A DNA stretch of 9,192 nt, from assembly GCA_002732675.1 (NCBI GenBank), contig NVRR01000114.1:1-9192 (forward strand), written 5' to 3'. Shown here one piece after another: positions 1 to 6,931 of the stretch; within the stretch, counting starts at the first letter, position 1; every line of letters starts with the position of its first letter. Below the pieces are notes generated by a model, which did not search any database, was not told the DNA's origin, and worked only from the letters and a program-made list of their open reading frames with translations. Made by a program: the position numbers and the translations under genes. The DNA is from Sneathiella sp. Its GTDB lineage: Bacteria; Pseudomonadota; Alphaproteobacteria; Sneathiellales; Sneathiellaceae.

Positions 1-245
1 GGTGTATCGATCAGATTGAGTGTATAGGTCTCGCCGTCCCGCGCCTCATAGAGCAATCGCACGGTTTGTGCCTTGATGGTGATACCGCGTTCTCGCTCGA
101 TATCCATGCTATCGAGAACCTGCTGCTGCATTTCCCGCGCATCAAGGCCGCCGCACATTTGAATCAGCCGATCGGCAAGCGTCGATTTGCCATGATCAAT
201 ATGGGCAATGATCGAGAAATTCCGTATTTTACTCAGCTCAGTCAT
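1..245 (-). CDS. lepA: Elongation factor 4 (LepA), N-terminal part, cut by window edge
   Basis: This is the 5' end of the gene for the ribosome back-translocating GTPase LepA/EF4, a cytoplasmic or membrane-peripheral translation factor. Read on the minus strand, the first 81 codons begin [20 protein letters not shown]. They show the G1/P-loop (AHIDHGKST, residues 14-22), the conserved [19 protein letters not shown] switch-I/G2 region (residues 43-61), and the start of G3 (LIDTP at the edge, normally followed by GH). [15 protein letters not shown] and [19 protein letters not shown] are characteristic of LepA rather than of EF-G or TypA. The ATG at 245 matches the usual family start. Its Shine-Dalgarno is weak (AAAGAACG just upstream); a better GGAG lies about 25 nt upstream, too far to serve it. 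The gene follows the thioesterase by 57 nt on the same strand. The remaining roughly 520 residues lie outside the window. Confidence 0.97.
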   Translation of the reverse strand, partial: MTELSKIRNFSIIAHIDHGKSTLADRLIQMCGGLDAREMQQQVLDSMDIERERGITIKAQTVRLLYEARDGETYTLNLIDT

Positions 246-302
246 AATCGTTCTTTGCGTTATATAGGTCTCCTGTATCAAGTAACAGTTTGACCACTAA
301 TT

Positions 303-764
303 TCAATTACCTTCTTCTCTACCGATCGGCAGAGAAATATCTGCGAAGGCGCCGGTATCGGACGGGATTTTCATAATCCCGGAACCGCTGAACACTGTTT
401 TACCATCGGCTGTCAAAATGCAAGTAACAAACATCAATGTCCGGGTCTGCTTGATCAGTTGCGTCCGGCCCTCAAGCCAGGCGCCATTCGGCGCTGGCGA
501 GACAAAGTCGCAGGACATTTGGATCGTCGGCAGGAATTTACGGGTGTCGATATAAACCTGTCCGCCAATAGCCAACTGCATATCGGCGAAAGTCATCAGC
601 ATCCCGCCATGGCAGGTATTGGCCGGATTGCAGTGCTTGTCTTCAATACGAAGGCCAAGAAAAACATCATTTTTCACCCTTTTAATCATTAGGGGACCCG
701 TGGTGGCGATGAACCCCATAGAAAATGGAAAATCAATAAAACCTTCTGGCACATTATTCGTCAT
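303..764 (-). CDS. Hotdog-fold acyl-CoA thioesterase of the PaaI/4HBT type
   Basis: This 153-residue protein has the layout of a single hotdog domain. An N-terminal segment leads into NPANTCHGG (residues 46-54) and then MLMTFADMQLA (residues 55-65), the signature helix of the PaaI-like 4HBT group. In that group the HGG loop binds the thioester and an acidic residue on the helix (here D61) acts in catalysis. The strand FLPTIQMSCDFVSPAPNGAW (residues 77-96) and the later LEGR and KQTRTLMFV strands match the family pattern of a T-x-x-x-x-x-F-x-x-P element and a closing sheet. The likely reaction is hydrolysis of an acyl-CoA in the cytoplasm; the substrate cannot be read from the sequence. The ATG at 764 has a GGAG 11 nt upstream. 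It lies 67 nt after pheT and 57 nt before lepA on the same strand. The neighbours give no clue to substrate and co-location may be incidental. Confidence 0.88.
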   Translation of the reverse strand: MTNNVPEGFIDFPFSMGFIATTGPLMIKRVKNDVFLGLRIEDKHCNPANTCHGGMLMTFADMQLAIGGQVYIDTRKFLPTIQMSCDFVSPAPNGAWLEGRTQLIKQTRTLMFVTCILTADGKTVFSGSGIMKIPSDTGAFADISLPIGREEGN

Positions 765-792
765 ATTTTCTTATTCTCCAGAAATAGAAGAA

Positions 793-803
793 GGGCGCCG
801 CCC
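793..803 (-). terminator. Weak GC hairpin after pheT, possible terminator
   Basis: Between pheT and the thioesterase gene, the minus strand reads GGGC-GGC-GCCC followed by TTCTTCTATTTC. The stem is only 4 bp with a 3-nt loop. A further GGGCG about 20 nt upstream could pair alternatively with CGCCC. The tail is pyrimidine-rich rather than a clean T-run. It may give partial termination after pheT, but this is a weak candidate. Confidence 0.25.
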
Positions 804-831
804 GGCTCCCCTCGCCCAGATCGCTCTTCCT

Positions 832-3237
832 TTATCCGCGCAGGCTACCACCGCTTGCTTTTTCGACATTGGCGATGACTTTCGCCGCGACCGCATCGAT
901 TTCATCGTCAGTTAGGGTCTTGTCTGTAGGCTGCAGCCGGATGGAAAAGGCCACAGACTTCTTGCCCTCGCCAACATGCTCCCCCTCGTAAACGTCAAAA
1001 ATGGTGATATCGGTGATCAGCTTTTTATCGCTTCCGCGCACGGCCTTGATTATTTTGTCAGCGGGGACATCCCGATCCATTTCAAACGCGAAATCCCGCT
1101 CTACCGCCTGATAGTCGGACGCCACCAGTGGCGGACGCGCTGTTTCGGCGGTTCCCCTAGGCATCGGGACGTTACCGAGATAGACCTCAAAGCCGACGAC
1201 CGTACCTTTTATCTTCATGGCTTCCAGCACCCGCGGATGTAATTCGCCAAAAGCGGCAAGCCGGTTTTTGGGGCCAAGTTGCAACAGGCCGGAGCGACCC
1301 GGATGGTACCAGTCGGGCGCCCCTGTCACGACTTGCGCCGCGTCAGCAGGACCACCAACGGCCGCCAACACGGCCAGCGCGTCAGCTTTGGCATCATAGG
1401 CGTCGAACACCCGCCCACCGCCGGCCCAATGGCGTGATGATGTCTCTCCTGCCCGAATGCCTGCGGCAACCATCACTTGCCCCTCAGCGCGGTCAGAATG
1501 ATATTCCGACCCCACTTCAAACAACGAAACATCCGCAAAGCCACGGGCATGGTTCCTACCGGCTGCGGCCACCAGATTGGGCAGTAATGACGGTCGCATG
1601 GCGTCCAGGTCAGCGCTGATGGGGTTTACAAGAATAATTTCGTCCGGCACGCCGCCAAACAGGTCCGCATGAGCGCGGGGCAGGAAGGACCATGTCACCG
1701 CCTCCATCATCCCGCGAACGGCAAGCGCCCGCTTCGCGATCCGCACCCGCCGCTGCTTCACCGTCACGGACGGCTTGGCAACCGCGTTGATCTTCGGGAG
1801 CGACACGGCCGGAATGTTGTCATAGCCATAGACCCGTAGCACTTCCTCCACAAGATCAGCTTCGCCGTCGATATCCATGCGCCAGGACGGAACTTCTGTG
1901 CGGATAACGTCCCCATCTTCAACCGGCTTAAAGCCAAGTTTATCAAGAATAATTATCATCTTGGCAACGGGCACATCGACACCGCCCAGATCGCGAACCC
2001 GCGTCTTACGAAGCTCGACTGTTTTTTGCCAGTCCGGGCCACGCCCGGCGACAACCACATTACTGGGTTCGCCGCCGCAAAGGTCCATGACCAAACGCGT
2101 CGCGATTTCCATGGCGGTTTCAACGAAAGCCGGATCAACACCGCGCTCAAACCGATAACGAGCATCGGATTCAATGCCGAGCTTGCGCCCCGTCACGGCA
2201 ACGCGGATCGGATCAAACAGCGCTGCTTCGATAAAGACATTGGTGGTTTCTTCGCTGCAGCCCGTGTCTTCGCCGCCCATAACCCCGCCGAGACCAACGG
2301 CTTTTGCATCATCGGCGATCATGCAGGCATCGGCATCCACTTCATATTCTTCACCATCCAGCGCCAACAGCGTCTCGCCCTGTGTGGCCAGACGGGCCTG
2401 AATATTGCCATTGATCTTGTCCGCATCGAACACATGCAAGGGCCGCGCGAGGTCATAGGTTACAAAGTTAGTGATATCCACCAGCGCCGAGATCGGACGC
2501 AGACCAATAGCCTTCAATTTGTCCTGTAGCCATTTCGGGCTTGGACCGTTCTTAACGCCCCGGACATAGCGGCCGACGAATTTCGAACAAGGCAGAGGAT
2601 CGTCGCCTTCGAAGTTCAGCGCGACCGATATCGGGCTTTCGAACTTTCCGGCAATGGCCGATGTATCAAGCGCCTTCAACGTTCCAAATCCACTGGCAGC
2701 CAAATCCCGCGCGATCCCGTAGACGCCGAGTGCATCCTGATGGTTCGGCGTAATAGCAATCTCAATGATAGGATCATCTAGTCCGGCCAGCGCCGCGTAA
2801 GATGCGCCGATTTCGGTATCCTCCGGCATTTCAATGATACCGTCATGTTCGTCAGAAACACCCATCTCACGCTCGGAGACCAGCATGCCATTGCTTTCAA
2901 CACCGCGAATTTTTGTGGGCTTCAGCAACAAATCGGTGCCCGGTACATACACGCCGGACGGCGCGAAAACGCCTTTCATGCCGGTGCGGGCGTTGGGCGC
3001 ACCGCAAACGACTTGCACGATTTCACTGCCCGTATCCACCTTGCAGACCCGCAAACGATCCGCATCGGGATGTTGTGTGGCCTCGACCACATAGGCGACA
3101 CGAAAGGCGGCCAGCTCTTTGGCGCGGTCGGTTATTTCTTCCACCTCAAGACCCATTGCTGTCAATTTTTCAGACAGTTCGTCGAGGGAGGCGGTATAGT
3201 CGAGATGCTCTTTCAGCCAGGAAACGGTGAATTTCAT
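832..3237 (-). CDS. pheT: Phenylalanyl-tRNA synthetase beta subunit
   Basis: This encodes the large subunit of the (alpha-beta)2 PheRS, which charges tRNA-Phe with phenylalanine in the cytoplasm. Its 801 residues are the normal length. Domains in order are: the N-terminal module [13 protein letters not shown] (from residue 1); an OB-fold tRNA-binding domain (about 43-150, with [13 protein letters not shown] and VVCGAPNAR); the B3/B4 editing region (about 215-390, with [20 protein letters not shown] and [15 protein letters not shown]); B5 (about 405-475, [19 protein letters not shown]); a catalytic-like core (about 490-700); and a C-terminal anticodon-binding FDX-ACB domain (about 707-800, [16 protein letters not shown] and the closing [11 protein letters not shown]). 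The ATG at 3237 overlaps the pheS stop as ATGA. GGAGGA lies 8 nt upstream inside pheS, so the two subunits should be translationally coupled. No key motif is missing. Confidence 0.98.
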   Translation of the reverse strand: MKFTVSWLKEHLDYTASLDELSEKLTAMGLEVEEITDRAKELAAFRVAYVVEATQHPDADRLRVCKVDTGSEIVQVVCGAPNARTGMKGVFAPSGVYVPGTDLLLKPTKIRGVESNGMLVSEREMGVSDEHDGIIEMPEDTEIGASYAALAGLDDPIIEIAITPNHQDALGVYGIARDLAASGFGTLKALDTSAIAGKFESPISVALNFEGDDPLPCSKFVGRYVRGVKNGPSPKWLQDKLKAIGLRPISALVDITNFVTYDLARPLHVFDADKINGNIQARLATQGETLLALDGEEYEVDADACMIADDAKAVGLGGVMGGEDTGCSEETTNVFIEAALFDPIRVAVTGRKLGIESDARYRFERGVDPAFVETAMEIATRLVMDLCGGEPSNVVVAGRGPDWQKTVELRKTRVRDLGGVDVPVAKMIIILDKLGFKPVEDGDVIRTEVPSWRMDIDGEADLVEEVLRVYGYDNIPAVSLPKINAVAKPSVTVKQRRVRIAKRALAVRGMMEAVTWSFLPRAHADLFGGVPDEIILVNPISADLDAMRPSLLPNLVAAAGRNHARGFADVSLFEVGSEYHSDRAEGQVMVAAGIRAGETSSRHWAGGGRVFDAYDAKADALAVLAAVGGPADAAQVVTGAPDWYHPGRSGLLQLGPKNRLAAFGELHPRVLEAMKIKGTVVGFEVYLGNVPMPRGTAETARPPLVASDYQAVERDFAFEMDRDVPADKIIKAVRGSDKKLITDITIFDVYEGEHVGEGKKSVAFSIRLQPTDKTLTDDEIDAVAAKVIANVEKASGGSLRG

Positions 3238-4310
3238 CGTGACAATCCTCCGCCCAATGTGGGGACATCCAGCGGCACGAAGCCGTAATGTTTCAGCCAG
3301 CGTAAATCCGCATCGAAGAAGGCGCGCAAATCCGGAATGCCATATTTCAGCATGGCGATGCGGTCGATCCCCATGCCCCAGGCAAACCCCTGATACTCAT
3401 TGGGATCAATACCGCAATGGGCCAGAACGCGCGGGTTGACCATACCGCAGCCGAGAATTTCGAGCCAGTCATCACCCTCGCCGATCTTCACATGGTCCCC
3501 CGCGAAAGTGCATTTTATATCCATCTCGGCAGATGGTTCCGTGAACGGGAAATAAGACGGACGGAAGCGCATGGTCACGTCATCTACTTCAAAAAACGCC
3601 TTGCAGAACTCCACAAGTACGCCTTTCAAATGGCCCATATGACTGGTTTTATCGATGACCAAGCCTTCGATCTGATGAAACATCGGCGTATGGGTCTGAT
3701 CGGAATCGCAACGGAATGTCCTGCCTGGCACCACAATACGATGTGGCGGTTCTTGCGACTGCATGGTGCGGATTTGAACCGTAGACGTATGGGTCCGCAG
3801 GAGCTGGCGTGAGCCATCTTCTTTTTCGGGCAAGTAGAACGTGTCATGCATCTGCCGCGCTGGATGCTCCGGCGGGATATTGAGCGCGGTGAAATTATGA
3901 AAATCATCCTCGATATCCGGGCCTTCCGCGATATCGAAGCCCATATCGGCGAAAATCTCAGTGATTTCGTCCATAACCTGACTGATGGGATGAATACGGC
4001 CTTGGGTCTCGGGCCGGGCTGGGAGAGAAATATCGATCCGCTCCGCCGCCAGCTTTATGTCCAATTCCGCCGCGTGCAGTCGGGCTTTCGCCGCGTCAAC
4101 GGCATCGCCCACGGTTGTCTTCAACTTATTCAGCTGCGGGGCAATGATTTGACGCTCTGCTGGGTCCATTTGACCCAGCCCCCGCATCATCAGGCTTACC
4201 GAGCCTTTTTTGCCAAGGGCCGAAATCCGCAATGATTCCAGTGCGTCCAAATTCGTGATATTGCCGATCTCGCCGAGCAATTCACCTTCAAGCTTTTCAA
4301 TATCCTGCAT
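3234..4310 (-). CDS. pheS: Phenylalanyl-tRNA synthetase alpha subunit
   Basis: This is the catalytic subunit of PheRS, activating phenylalanine with ATP. With the ATG at 4310 it is 358 residues. Residues 1-90 form the N-terminal coiled-coil tRNA arm (ALGKKGSVS at 31-39 is typical). The class II core follows: motif 1 region around [16 protein letters not shown] (105-120); [11 protein letters not shown] (171-181); motif 2 [21 protein letters not shown] (196-216); the phenylalanine pocket [16 protein letters not shown] (249-264); [11 protein letters not shown] (283-293); and motif 3 [14 protein letters not shown] (312-325). The frame is open a little further upstream to a GTG at 4313 and a TTG at 4322. 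I prefer the ATG because it fits the family N-terminus and has a weak GCGAG 5 nt upstream. The start lies about 15 nt after an intrinsic terminator/attenuator, so expression probably depends on read-through from rplT. The stop overlaps the pheT start by 4 nt. Confidence 0.97.
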   Translation of the reverse strand: MQDIEKLEGELLGEIGNITNLDALESLRISALGKKGSVSLMMRGLGQMDPAERQIIAPQLNKLKTTVGDAVDAAKARLHAAELDIKLAAERIDISLPARPETQGRIHPISQVMDEITEIFADMGFDIAEGPDIEDDFHNFTALNIPPEHPARQMHDTFYLPEKEDGSRQLLRTHTSTVQIRTMQSQEPPHRIVVPGRTFRCDSDQTHTPMFHQIEGLVIDKTSHMGHLKGVLVEFCKAFFEVDDVTMRFRPSYFPFTEPSAEMDIKCTFAGDHVKIGEGDDWLEILGCGMVNPRVLAHCGIDPNEYQGFAWGMGIDRIAMLKYGIPDLRAFFDADLRWLKHYGFVPLDVPTLGGGLSR

Positions 4311-4324
4311 CACAACTCGCAAAC

Positions 4325-4356
4325 AAAAAAAGAGGGCCGCTAGAAGGGCCCCCTTT
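4325..4356 (-). terminator. Intrinsic terminator (attenuator) between rplT and pheS
   Basis: On the minus strand the 5' arm AAAGGGGGCC (4356-4347) pairs with GGCCCTCTTT (4338-4329). This gives 10 bp with one G-T wobble around an 8-nt loop, and the second arm runs into seven consecutive T (4331-4325). This is a textbook rho-independent terminator. It ends about 15 nt before the pheS ATG and about 50 nt after the rplT stop, so it controls read-through from the ribosomal protein genes into pheST. E. coli has an attenuator at the same place in its gene order. Confidence 0.82.
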
Positions 4357-4399
4357 AATTTAAAGTGGTTTCACGAAAATATCAGATTTTCGAGGGCCC
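4346..4399 (-). promoter_or_regulatory. Candidate antiterminator pairing in the pheS leader
   Basis: Minus-strand GGGCCCTC (4399-4392), starting 6 nt after the rplT stop, can form 8 pairs (one a U-G wobble) with GGGGGCCC (4353-4346), the 5' arm of the pheS terminator. It nearly repeats the terminator's 3' arm (GGCCCTC, 4338-4332), so the two pairings exclude each other. Between the segments lies a perfect 7-bp hairpin CGAAAAT-CTGAT-ATTTTCG (4392-4374), whose first base overlaps the last base of the upstream segment. The complementarity is seen directly; a switching role is inference. A ribosome at the rplT stop would cover the upstream segment, which suggests coupling to rplT translation. Part of the match arises because GGGCCC is self-complementary. 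Confidence 0.42.
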
Positions 4400-4405
4400 G
4401 GATGA

Positions 4406-4768
4406 TCAGGCTTTGGCGGCTGCTTCTGTTGAAGCGTCCACCAATGCCTTGAAGGCCTCAGGCTCGCGTACGGCGATATCAGCAAGAACCTTGCGGTCCA
4501 CTTCAATCCCGGCCAGCTTGAGGCCGTGCATAAAGTTGCCATAGGTTACGCCGAGTTCGCGCGAGGCTGCATTGATCCGCTGGATCCACAAACCCCGGAA
4601 TGTCCGCTTTTTGTTCCGGCGGTCGCGATATGCGTACTGACCGGCTTTTTCAACTGCCTGTACGGCAATGCGGAAGGTATTTTTACGGCGGCCATAATAA
4701 CCTTTGGCAGCCTTGATAACTTTTCTGTGGCGGGCGTGCGTAGTGACGCCGCGTTTAACACGTGCCAT
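4406..4768 (-). CDS. rplT: 50S ribosomal protein L20 (bL20)
   Basis: This 120-residue, highly basic protein has the bL20 signature throughout: [16 protein letters not shown] at the start, [15 protein letters not shown] (residues 19-33), then [20 protein letters not shown] (48-67) and [21 protein letters not shown] (73-93). It binds 23S rRNA early in large-subunit assembly through its long basic N-terminal tail. In enterobacteria and bacilli L20 also represses its own operon by binding the leader mRNA. The ATG at 4768 has AAGGAG 8 nt upstream (4782-4777), and the TAA stop of rpmI lies within that ribosome site, so the two genes should be translationally coupled. A terminator/attenuator follows before pheS. 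The alanine-rich C-terminus (STEAAAKA) is ordinary for the family. Confidence 0.98.
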   Translation of the reverse strand: MARVKRGVTTHARHRKVIKAAKGYYGRRKNTFRIAVQAVEKAGQYAYRDRRNKKRTFRGLWIQRINAASRELGVTYGNFMHGLKLAGIEVDRKVLADIAVREPEAFKALVDASTEAAAKA

Positions 4769-4780
4769 GGGTCTCTCTCC

Positions 4781-4978
4781 TTAACCGTACGGTAAAAACT
4801 TTTTAACAATGCGAGCATCTTGATCCGCGAGGACAGTCGTTCCCCGCAGATTCCGGATTTGCTTGTTCGTCCGTTTGATCATGCCATGCTGTTTACCAGC
4901 CTGGTTTGCGCGCACCTTTCCAGATGCCGTGAGAGAGAAACGTTTTTTTACGCCACTCTTGGTTTTTAACTTGGGCAT
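4781..4978 (-). CDS. rpmI: 50S ribosomal protein L35 (bL35)
   Basis: This is a 65-residue basic protein beginning [20 protein letters not shown], with [20 protein letters not shown] (residues 29-48) and ending VKKFLPYG, all standard for bL35. It sits in the large ribosomal subunit. The ATG at 4978 has a good AAAGGAAG Shine-Dalgarno. Its stop is embedded in the rplT ribosome binding site. Here it is the first gene of its transcription unit, with its own promoter at 5062-5090 and a leader of roughly 75 nt, because the usual upstream partner infC is separated from it by an opposite-strand gene. Confidence 0.98.
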   Translation of the reverse strand: MPKLKTKSGVKKRFSLTASGKVRANQAGKQHGMIKRTNKQIRNLRGTTVLADQDARIVKKFLPYG

Positions 4979-5061
4979 TTTGGCTTCCTTTAAATCACAA
5001 GGTTAAAGCAAAAGAGCAAACGCGGCAGCCCCAATTGGCCGGAATGCTCGACGGAGCGAGC

Positions 5062-5090
5062 GTTATACCCGCGAGCCGCCCCAAACACAA
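5062..5090 (-). promoter_or_regulatory. Predicted sigma70-type promoter for rpmI-rplT(-pheST)
   Basis: On the minus strand a -35 element TTGTGT (5090-5085) and a -10 element TATAAC (5067-5062) are separated by exactly 17 nt. The start of transcription would be near 5055, giving a leader of about 75 nt before rpmI. A small dyad GCTCG-acggag-CGAGC (5046-5061) overlaps the expected start point, and a CCAATTGG palindrome (5031-5038) lies in the leader. Either could be regulatory, but no known L20-binding structure can be assigned by eye. Confidence 0.6.
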
Positions 5091-5192
5091 GCCCAAAGCA
5101 TGGATTTTTAAACAGGCTTTCACAAATACATTCACAGGCCCGTCCTAAGGTTAGAAATCCTCATATTCCGCCACCTACAAGGTCGTTAAATT

Positions 5193-6218
5193 ATGCGCTA
5201 TCTATCTATGTTTAAAGATATAATGACGGAGGGGAGAAGATTCGTATCTATCTTCGCTCTCTTTCCAATTTTTTTTCTCCTTCTCAGCATCCACACCGTC
5301 AACGCCGAAGGCGGGTTTTCGTTTTTGGTACTTTCCGATGTCCCTTACACGGCCAAGGAAGATTTCACCTTAAGACAAACCATTGTGCCCGCTGTCCAGA
5401 AAGATGACACCCCATTCGTTATTCATCTGGGCGATATGAAGAACAGCAAGATCCCCTGCACGGAGGAATTGCTGGCCGGGCGGCGAGATCAGATTTTTTC
5501 CCTCCATCCGGGCCGCGTTTTCTATACTCCCGGGGATAATGACTGGACCGACTGTGACCGGACGCAAATAAACTATCGTTATTCAGAATTGAACCGGCTC
5601 GACTTGCTGAGGCGGTTGTTCTACGGCAAGCCCCTTAAGCTCCCAAAAGAATGGGCGTATGGCAGACAGTCGCTCTATCCCGAAAATATGCGTTGGATCC
5701 ATAACGGCGTCGTCTTTGCTACCGTCCATCTTGTGGCCACCAATAACGGAAGAGAGGAAATCCTACTCGATGATGTAGATCTGGCTCTTACTCTCGTGGA
5801 TGCGCGCGACCGAGCCAATATACTCTGGCTCGAGAAGGCTTTCGAAACGGCGCGAAACACCAATGCACCCGCCATCATCATCGCCACCCAGGCCGATGTC
5901 ACTAAGTTTAAATACCCGAGCAAATGTACCATTCTCAGGCGTCAGAAATGTGATGCCTTTGCGACTTTCAAAACCAGCCTGAAAGCCCTCTCGGCGGCCT
6001 ACCGAAAACCGGTCCTCTTTATTCATGGAGATACAAATCCATATTGTCTGGATAAAGACTTTGGCGGATCGCGGGCGCCAAATCTCTGGCGCTTTAACTC
6101 AACTGGCGACTATGCGCTCGTCGATGCCGCCAAAATAAGCGTCCATCCGAAAAAACCAGCTGACCCATTCACATTTACCTCCTTGGTTCAGAACATAGTC
6201 CCGGCTGAAGGCTGCTGA
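5193..6218 (+). CDS. Probable exported calcineurin-like metallophosphoesterase
   Basis: This 341-residue protein has a signal peptide: a basic EGRR near residue 14, a hydrophobic run (about 18-32) and a VNA cleavage site before E39. The mature part resembles the calcineurin-like fold. It has LVLSDVPY (46-52, D49 in the place of the family's D-x-H), HLGDMKNS (78-85, the GD motif), TPGDNDWTDC (112-121, in the place of GNHE), ATVHLV (176-181), and LFIHGDTNPY (275-284, in the place of GDTH/GHTH). The His of the first and last metal motifs is replaced, so activity is uncertain. Six cysteines, all after the signal peptide, suggest disulfides and a periplasmic or secreted protein. The substrate is unknown. 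The start at 5193 has AAGG about 10 nt upstream; ATG at 5223 would give a more typical short signal peptide. The gene is divergent from rpmI, convergent with infC, and the only plus-strand gene here. I see no convincing promoter for it. Confidence 0.78.
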   Translation: MRYLSMFKDIMTEGRRFVSIFALFPIFFLLLSIHTVNAEGGFSFLVLSDVPYTAKEDFTLRQTIVPAVQKDDTPFVIHLGDMKNSKIPCTEELLAGRRDQIFSLHPGRVFYTPGDNDWTDCDRTQINYRYSELNRLDLLRRLFYGKPLKLPKEWAYGRQSLYPENMRWIHNGVVFATVHLVATNNGREEILLDDVDLALTLVDARDRANILWLEKAFETARNTNAPAIIIATQADVTKFKYPSKCTILRRQKCDAFATFKTSLKALSAAYRKPVLFIHGDTNPYCLDKDFGGSRAPNLWRFNSTGDYALVDAAKISVHPKKPADPFTFTSLVQNIVPAEGC

Positions 6219-6226
6219 CAAACGCA

Positions 6227-6263
6227 AAAGAGCCCGCGCCGTGGCTACGGTCGCGGGCTCTTT
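6227..6263. terminator. Strong bidirectional terminator between convergent genes
   Basis: AAAGAGCCCGCG (6227-6238) pairs perfectly with CGCGGGCTCTTT (6252-6263). The stem is extended inside by CCGT/ACGG around a GGCT tetraloop with one unpaired T. It lies 8 nt after the stop of the phosphoesterase-like gene and 15 nt after the infC stop, so it should end transcription from both sides. The T-tract is better on the minus (infC) side, with four T in a row. Confidence 0.85.
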
Positions 6264-6278
6264 CCAACAGAAATTTTG

Positions 6279-6815
6279 CTACTTAATTGATGCGATGACC
6301 ATGGTCATCTGGCGGCCTTCCATTTTCGGATGCTGCTCGACTTTCGCAATTTCTTCAGTTTCATCGCGCACTTTATGCAATAATTTCATGCCGATTTCCT
6401 GATGGGCCATTTCACGGCCTCGGAATCGCATGGTCACTTTTACCTTGTCGCCAGTATCCAGAAATTTATTTACCGCACGCATTTTGACCTCATAATCATG
6501 CTGGTCAATGTTGGGCCGCATCTTGATTTCCTTGATCTCAACTGTTTTTTGATTCTTGCGGGCTTTTGAGGCCTTTTTTTGCGCTTCGAACCTGGCACGG
6601 CCATGGTCCATCAGCTTGCACACCGGTGTCTCGCCGGGAGAAACCTCGACAAGGTCCAGGCCAACTTCATCGGCCAGCCCCATTGCGGCCTGGATAGTGA
6701 CAAGACCGATATTATCACCTTCATCGTTGATCAGCCGGACACCGGCAGCGACAATATTTTCATTCGTGCGAGGTCCATCTTTCGTCGGGACCGTATTTCT
6801 GTGTGGACGGGCTAT
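6279..6815 (-). CDS. infC: Translation initiation factor IF-3, with AUA start codon
   Basis: IF3 binds the 30S subunit, prevents premature joining of 50S, and checks the start codon. The protein is 178 residues. The N domain (about 15-83) has GPRTNENI, VRLINDEGDNIGLV, DLVEVSPGETPVCKLMDHG and RARFEAQKK. A lysine-rich linker is followed by the C domain (about 91-175) with EIKEIKMRPNIDQHDYEVK, KVTMRFRGREMAHQEIG and MEGRQMTMV. The first canonical start in frame, ATG at 6683, would remove 44 residues of conserved N domain. The frame is open only back to a TAA at 6818-6816, directly followed by ATA (6815-6813). AAGGAG lies exactly 7 nt before that ATA, and the resulting N-terminus (M)ARPHRNTVPTKDGPRTNEN fits the family. 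infC is known to use a rare start (AUU in E. coli) so that IF3 represses its own synthesis; AUA here would serve the same purpose. It lies 116 nt after thrS. Confidence 0.95.
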   Translation of the reverse strand: MARPHRNTVPTKDGPRTNENIVAAGVRLINDEGDNIGLVTIQAAMGLADEVGLDLVEVSPGETPVCKLMDHGRARFEAQKKASKARKNQKTVEIKEIKMRPNIDQHDYEVKMRAVNKFLDTGDKVKVTMRFRGREMAHQEIGMKLLHKVRDETEEIAKVEQHPKMEGRQMTMVIASIK

Positions 6816-6822
6816 TTACTTT

Positions 6823-6828
6823 CTCCTT
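6823..6828 (-). promoter_or_regulatory. Shine-Dalgarno that fixes the infC AUA start
   Basis: Minus-strand AAGGAG is followed by 7 nt (AAAGTAA) and then ATA. No ATG, GTG or TTG exists in frame between the upstream TAA and the internal ATG at 6683, so this site decides the start. The rest of the 116-nt thrS-infC gap (6829-6931) is AT-rich. It holds an ATAATT/AATTAT dyad but no T-run, and only a poor promoter match (TAGAAT with a weak -35), so infC is probably read through from thrS. Confidence 0.85.
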
Positions 6829-6931
6829 CAATCATTGATCCATTGGCACCGCCTTCAAACGGCATGGCTTGAACATATTCTATAATTTTTAACGAATTAT
6901 TGCCATCGGTTCTTTACACATTCTGGCTGAA

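Noticed and set aside
246..302. TATATAA with TTGATA before lepA, considered as a promoter
   Set aside because: The two elements are only about 9 nt apart, far too close for a sigma70 promoter.
2026..2529. A 167-codon plus-strand open frame opposite pheT
   Set aside because: It mirrors conserved PheT codons on the other strand, with no domain or credible ribosome site of its own.
4360..4542. A minus-strand frame overlapping the end of rplT and running into the pheS leader (ending SDIFVKPL), considered as a Phe leader peptide
   Set aside because: It has only a single Phe codon near its end, lies mostly over rplT in another frame, and lacks the run of Phe codons expected of a pheM-like peptide.
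5119..5136. Two TTCACA copies 12 nt apart upstream of the phosphoesterase-like gene, considered as an operator or as -35 elements
   Set aside because: Six-base repeats this close are easily due to chance, and neither copy has a good -10 element 16-18 nt downstream.
6873..6900. AT-rich dyad (ATAATT/AATTAT) after thrS, considered as a thrS terminator or an infC promoter
   Set aside because: The stem is short and AT-only, with no T-run after it; the best -10-like hexamer (TAGAAT) has no reasonable -35 element at proper spacing.
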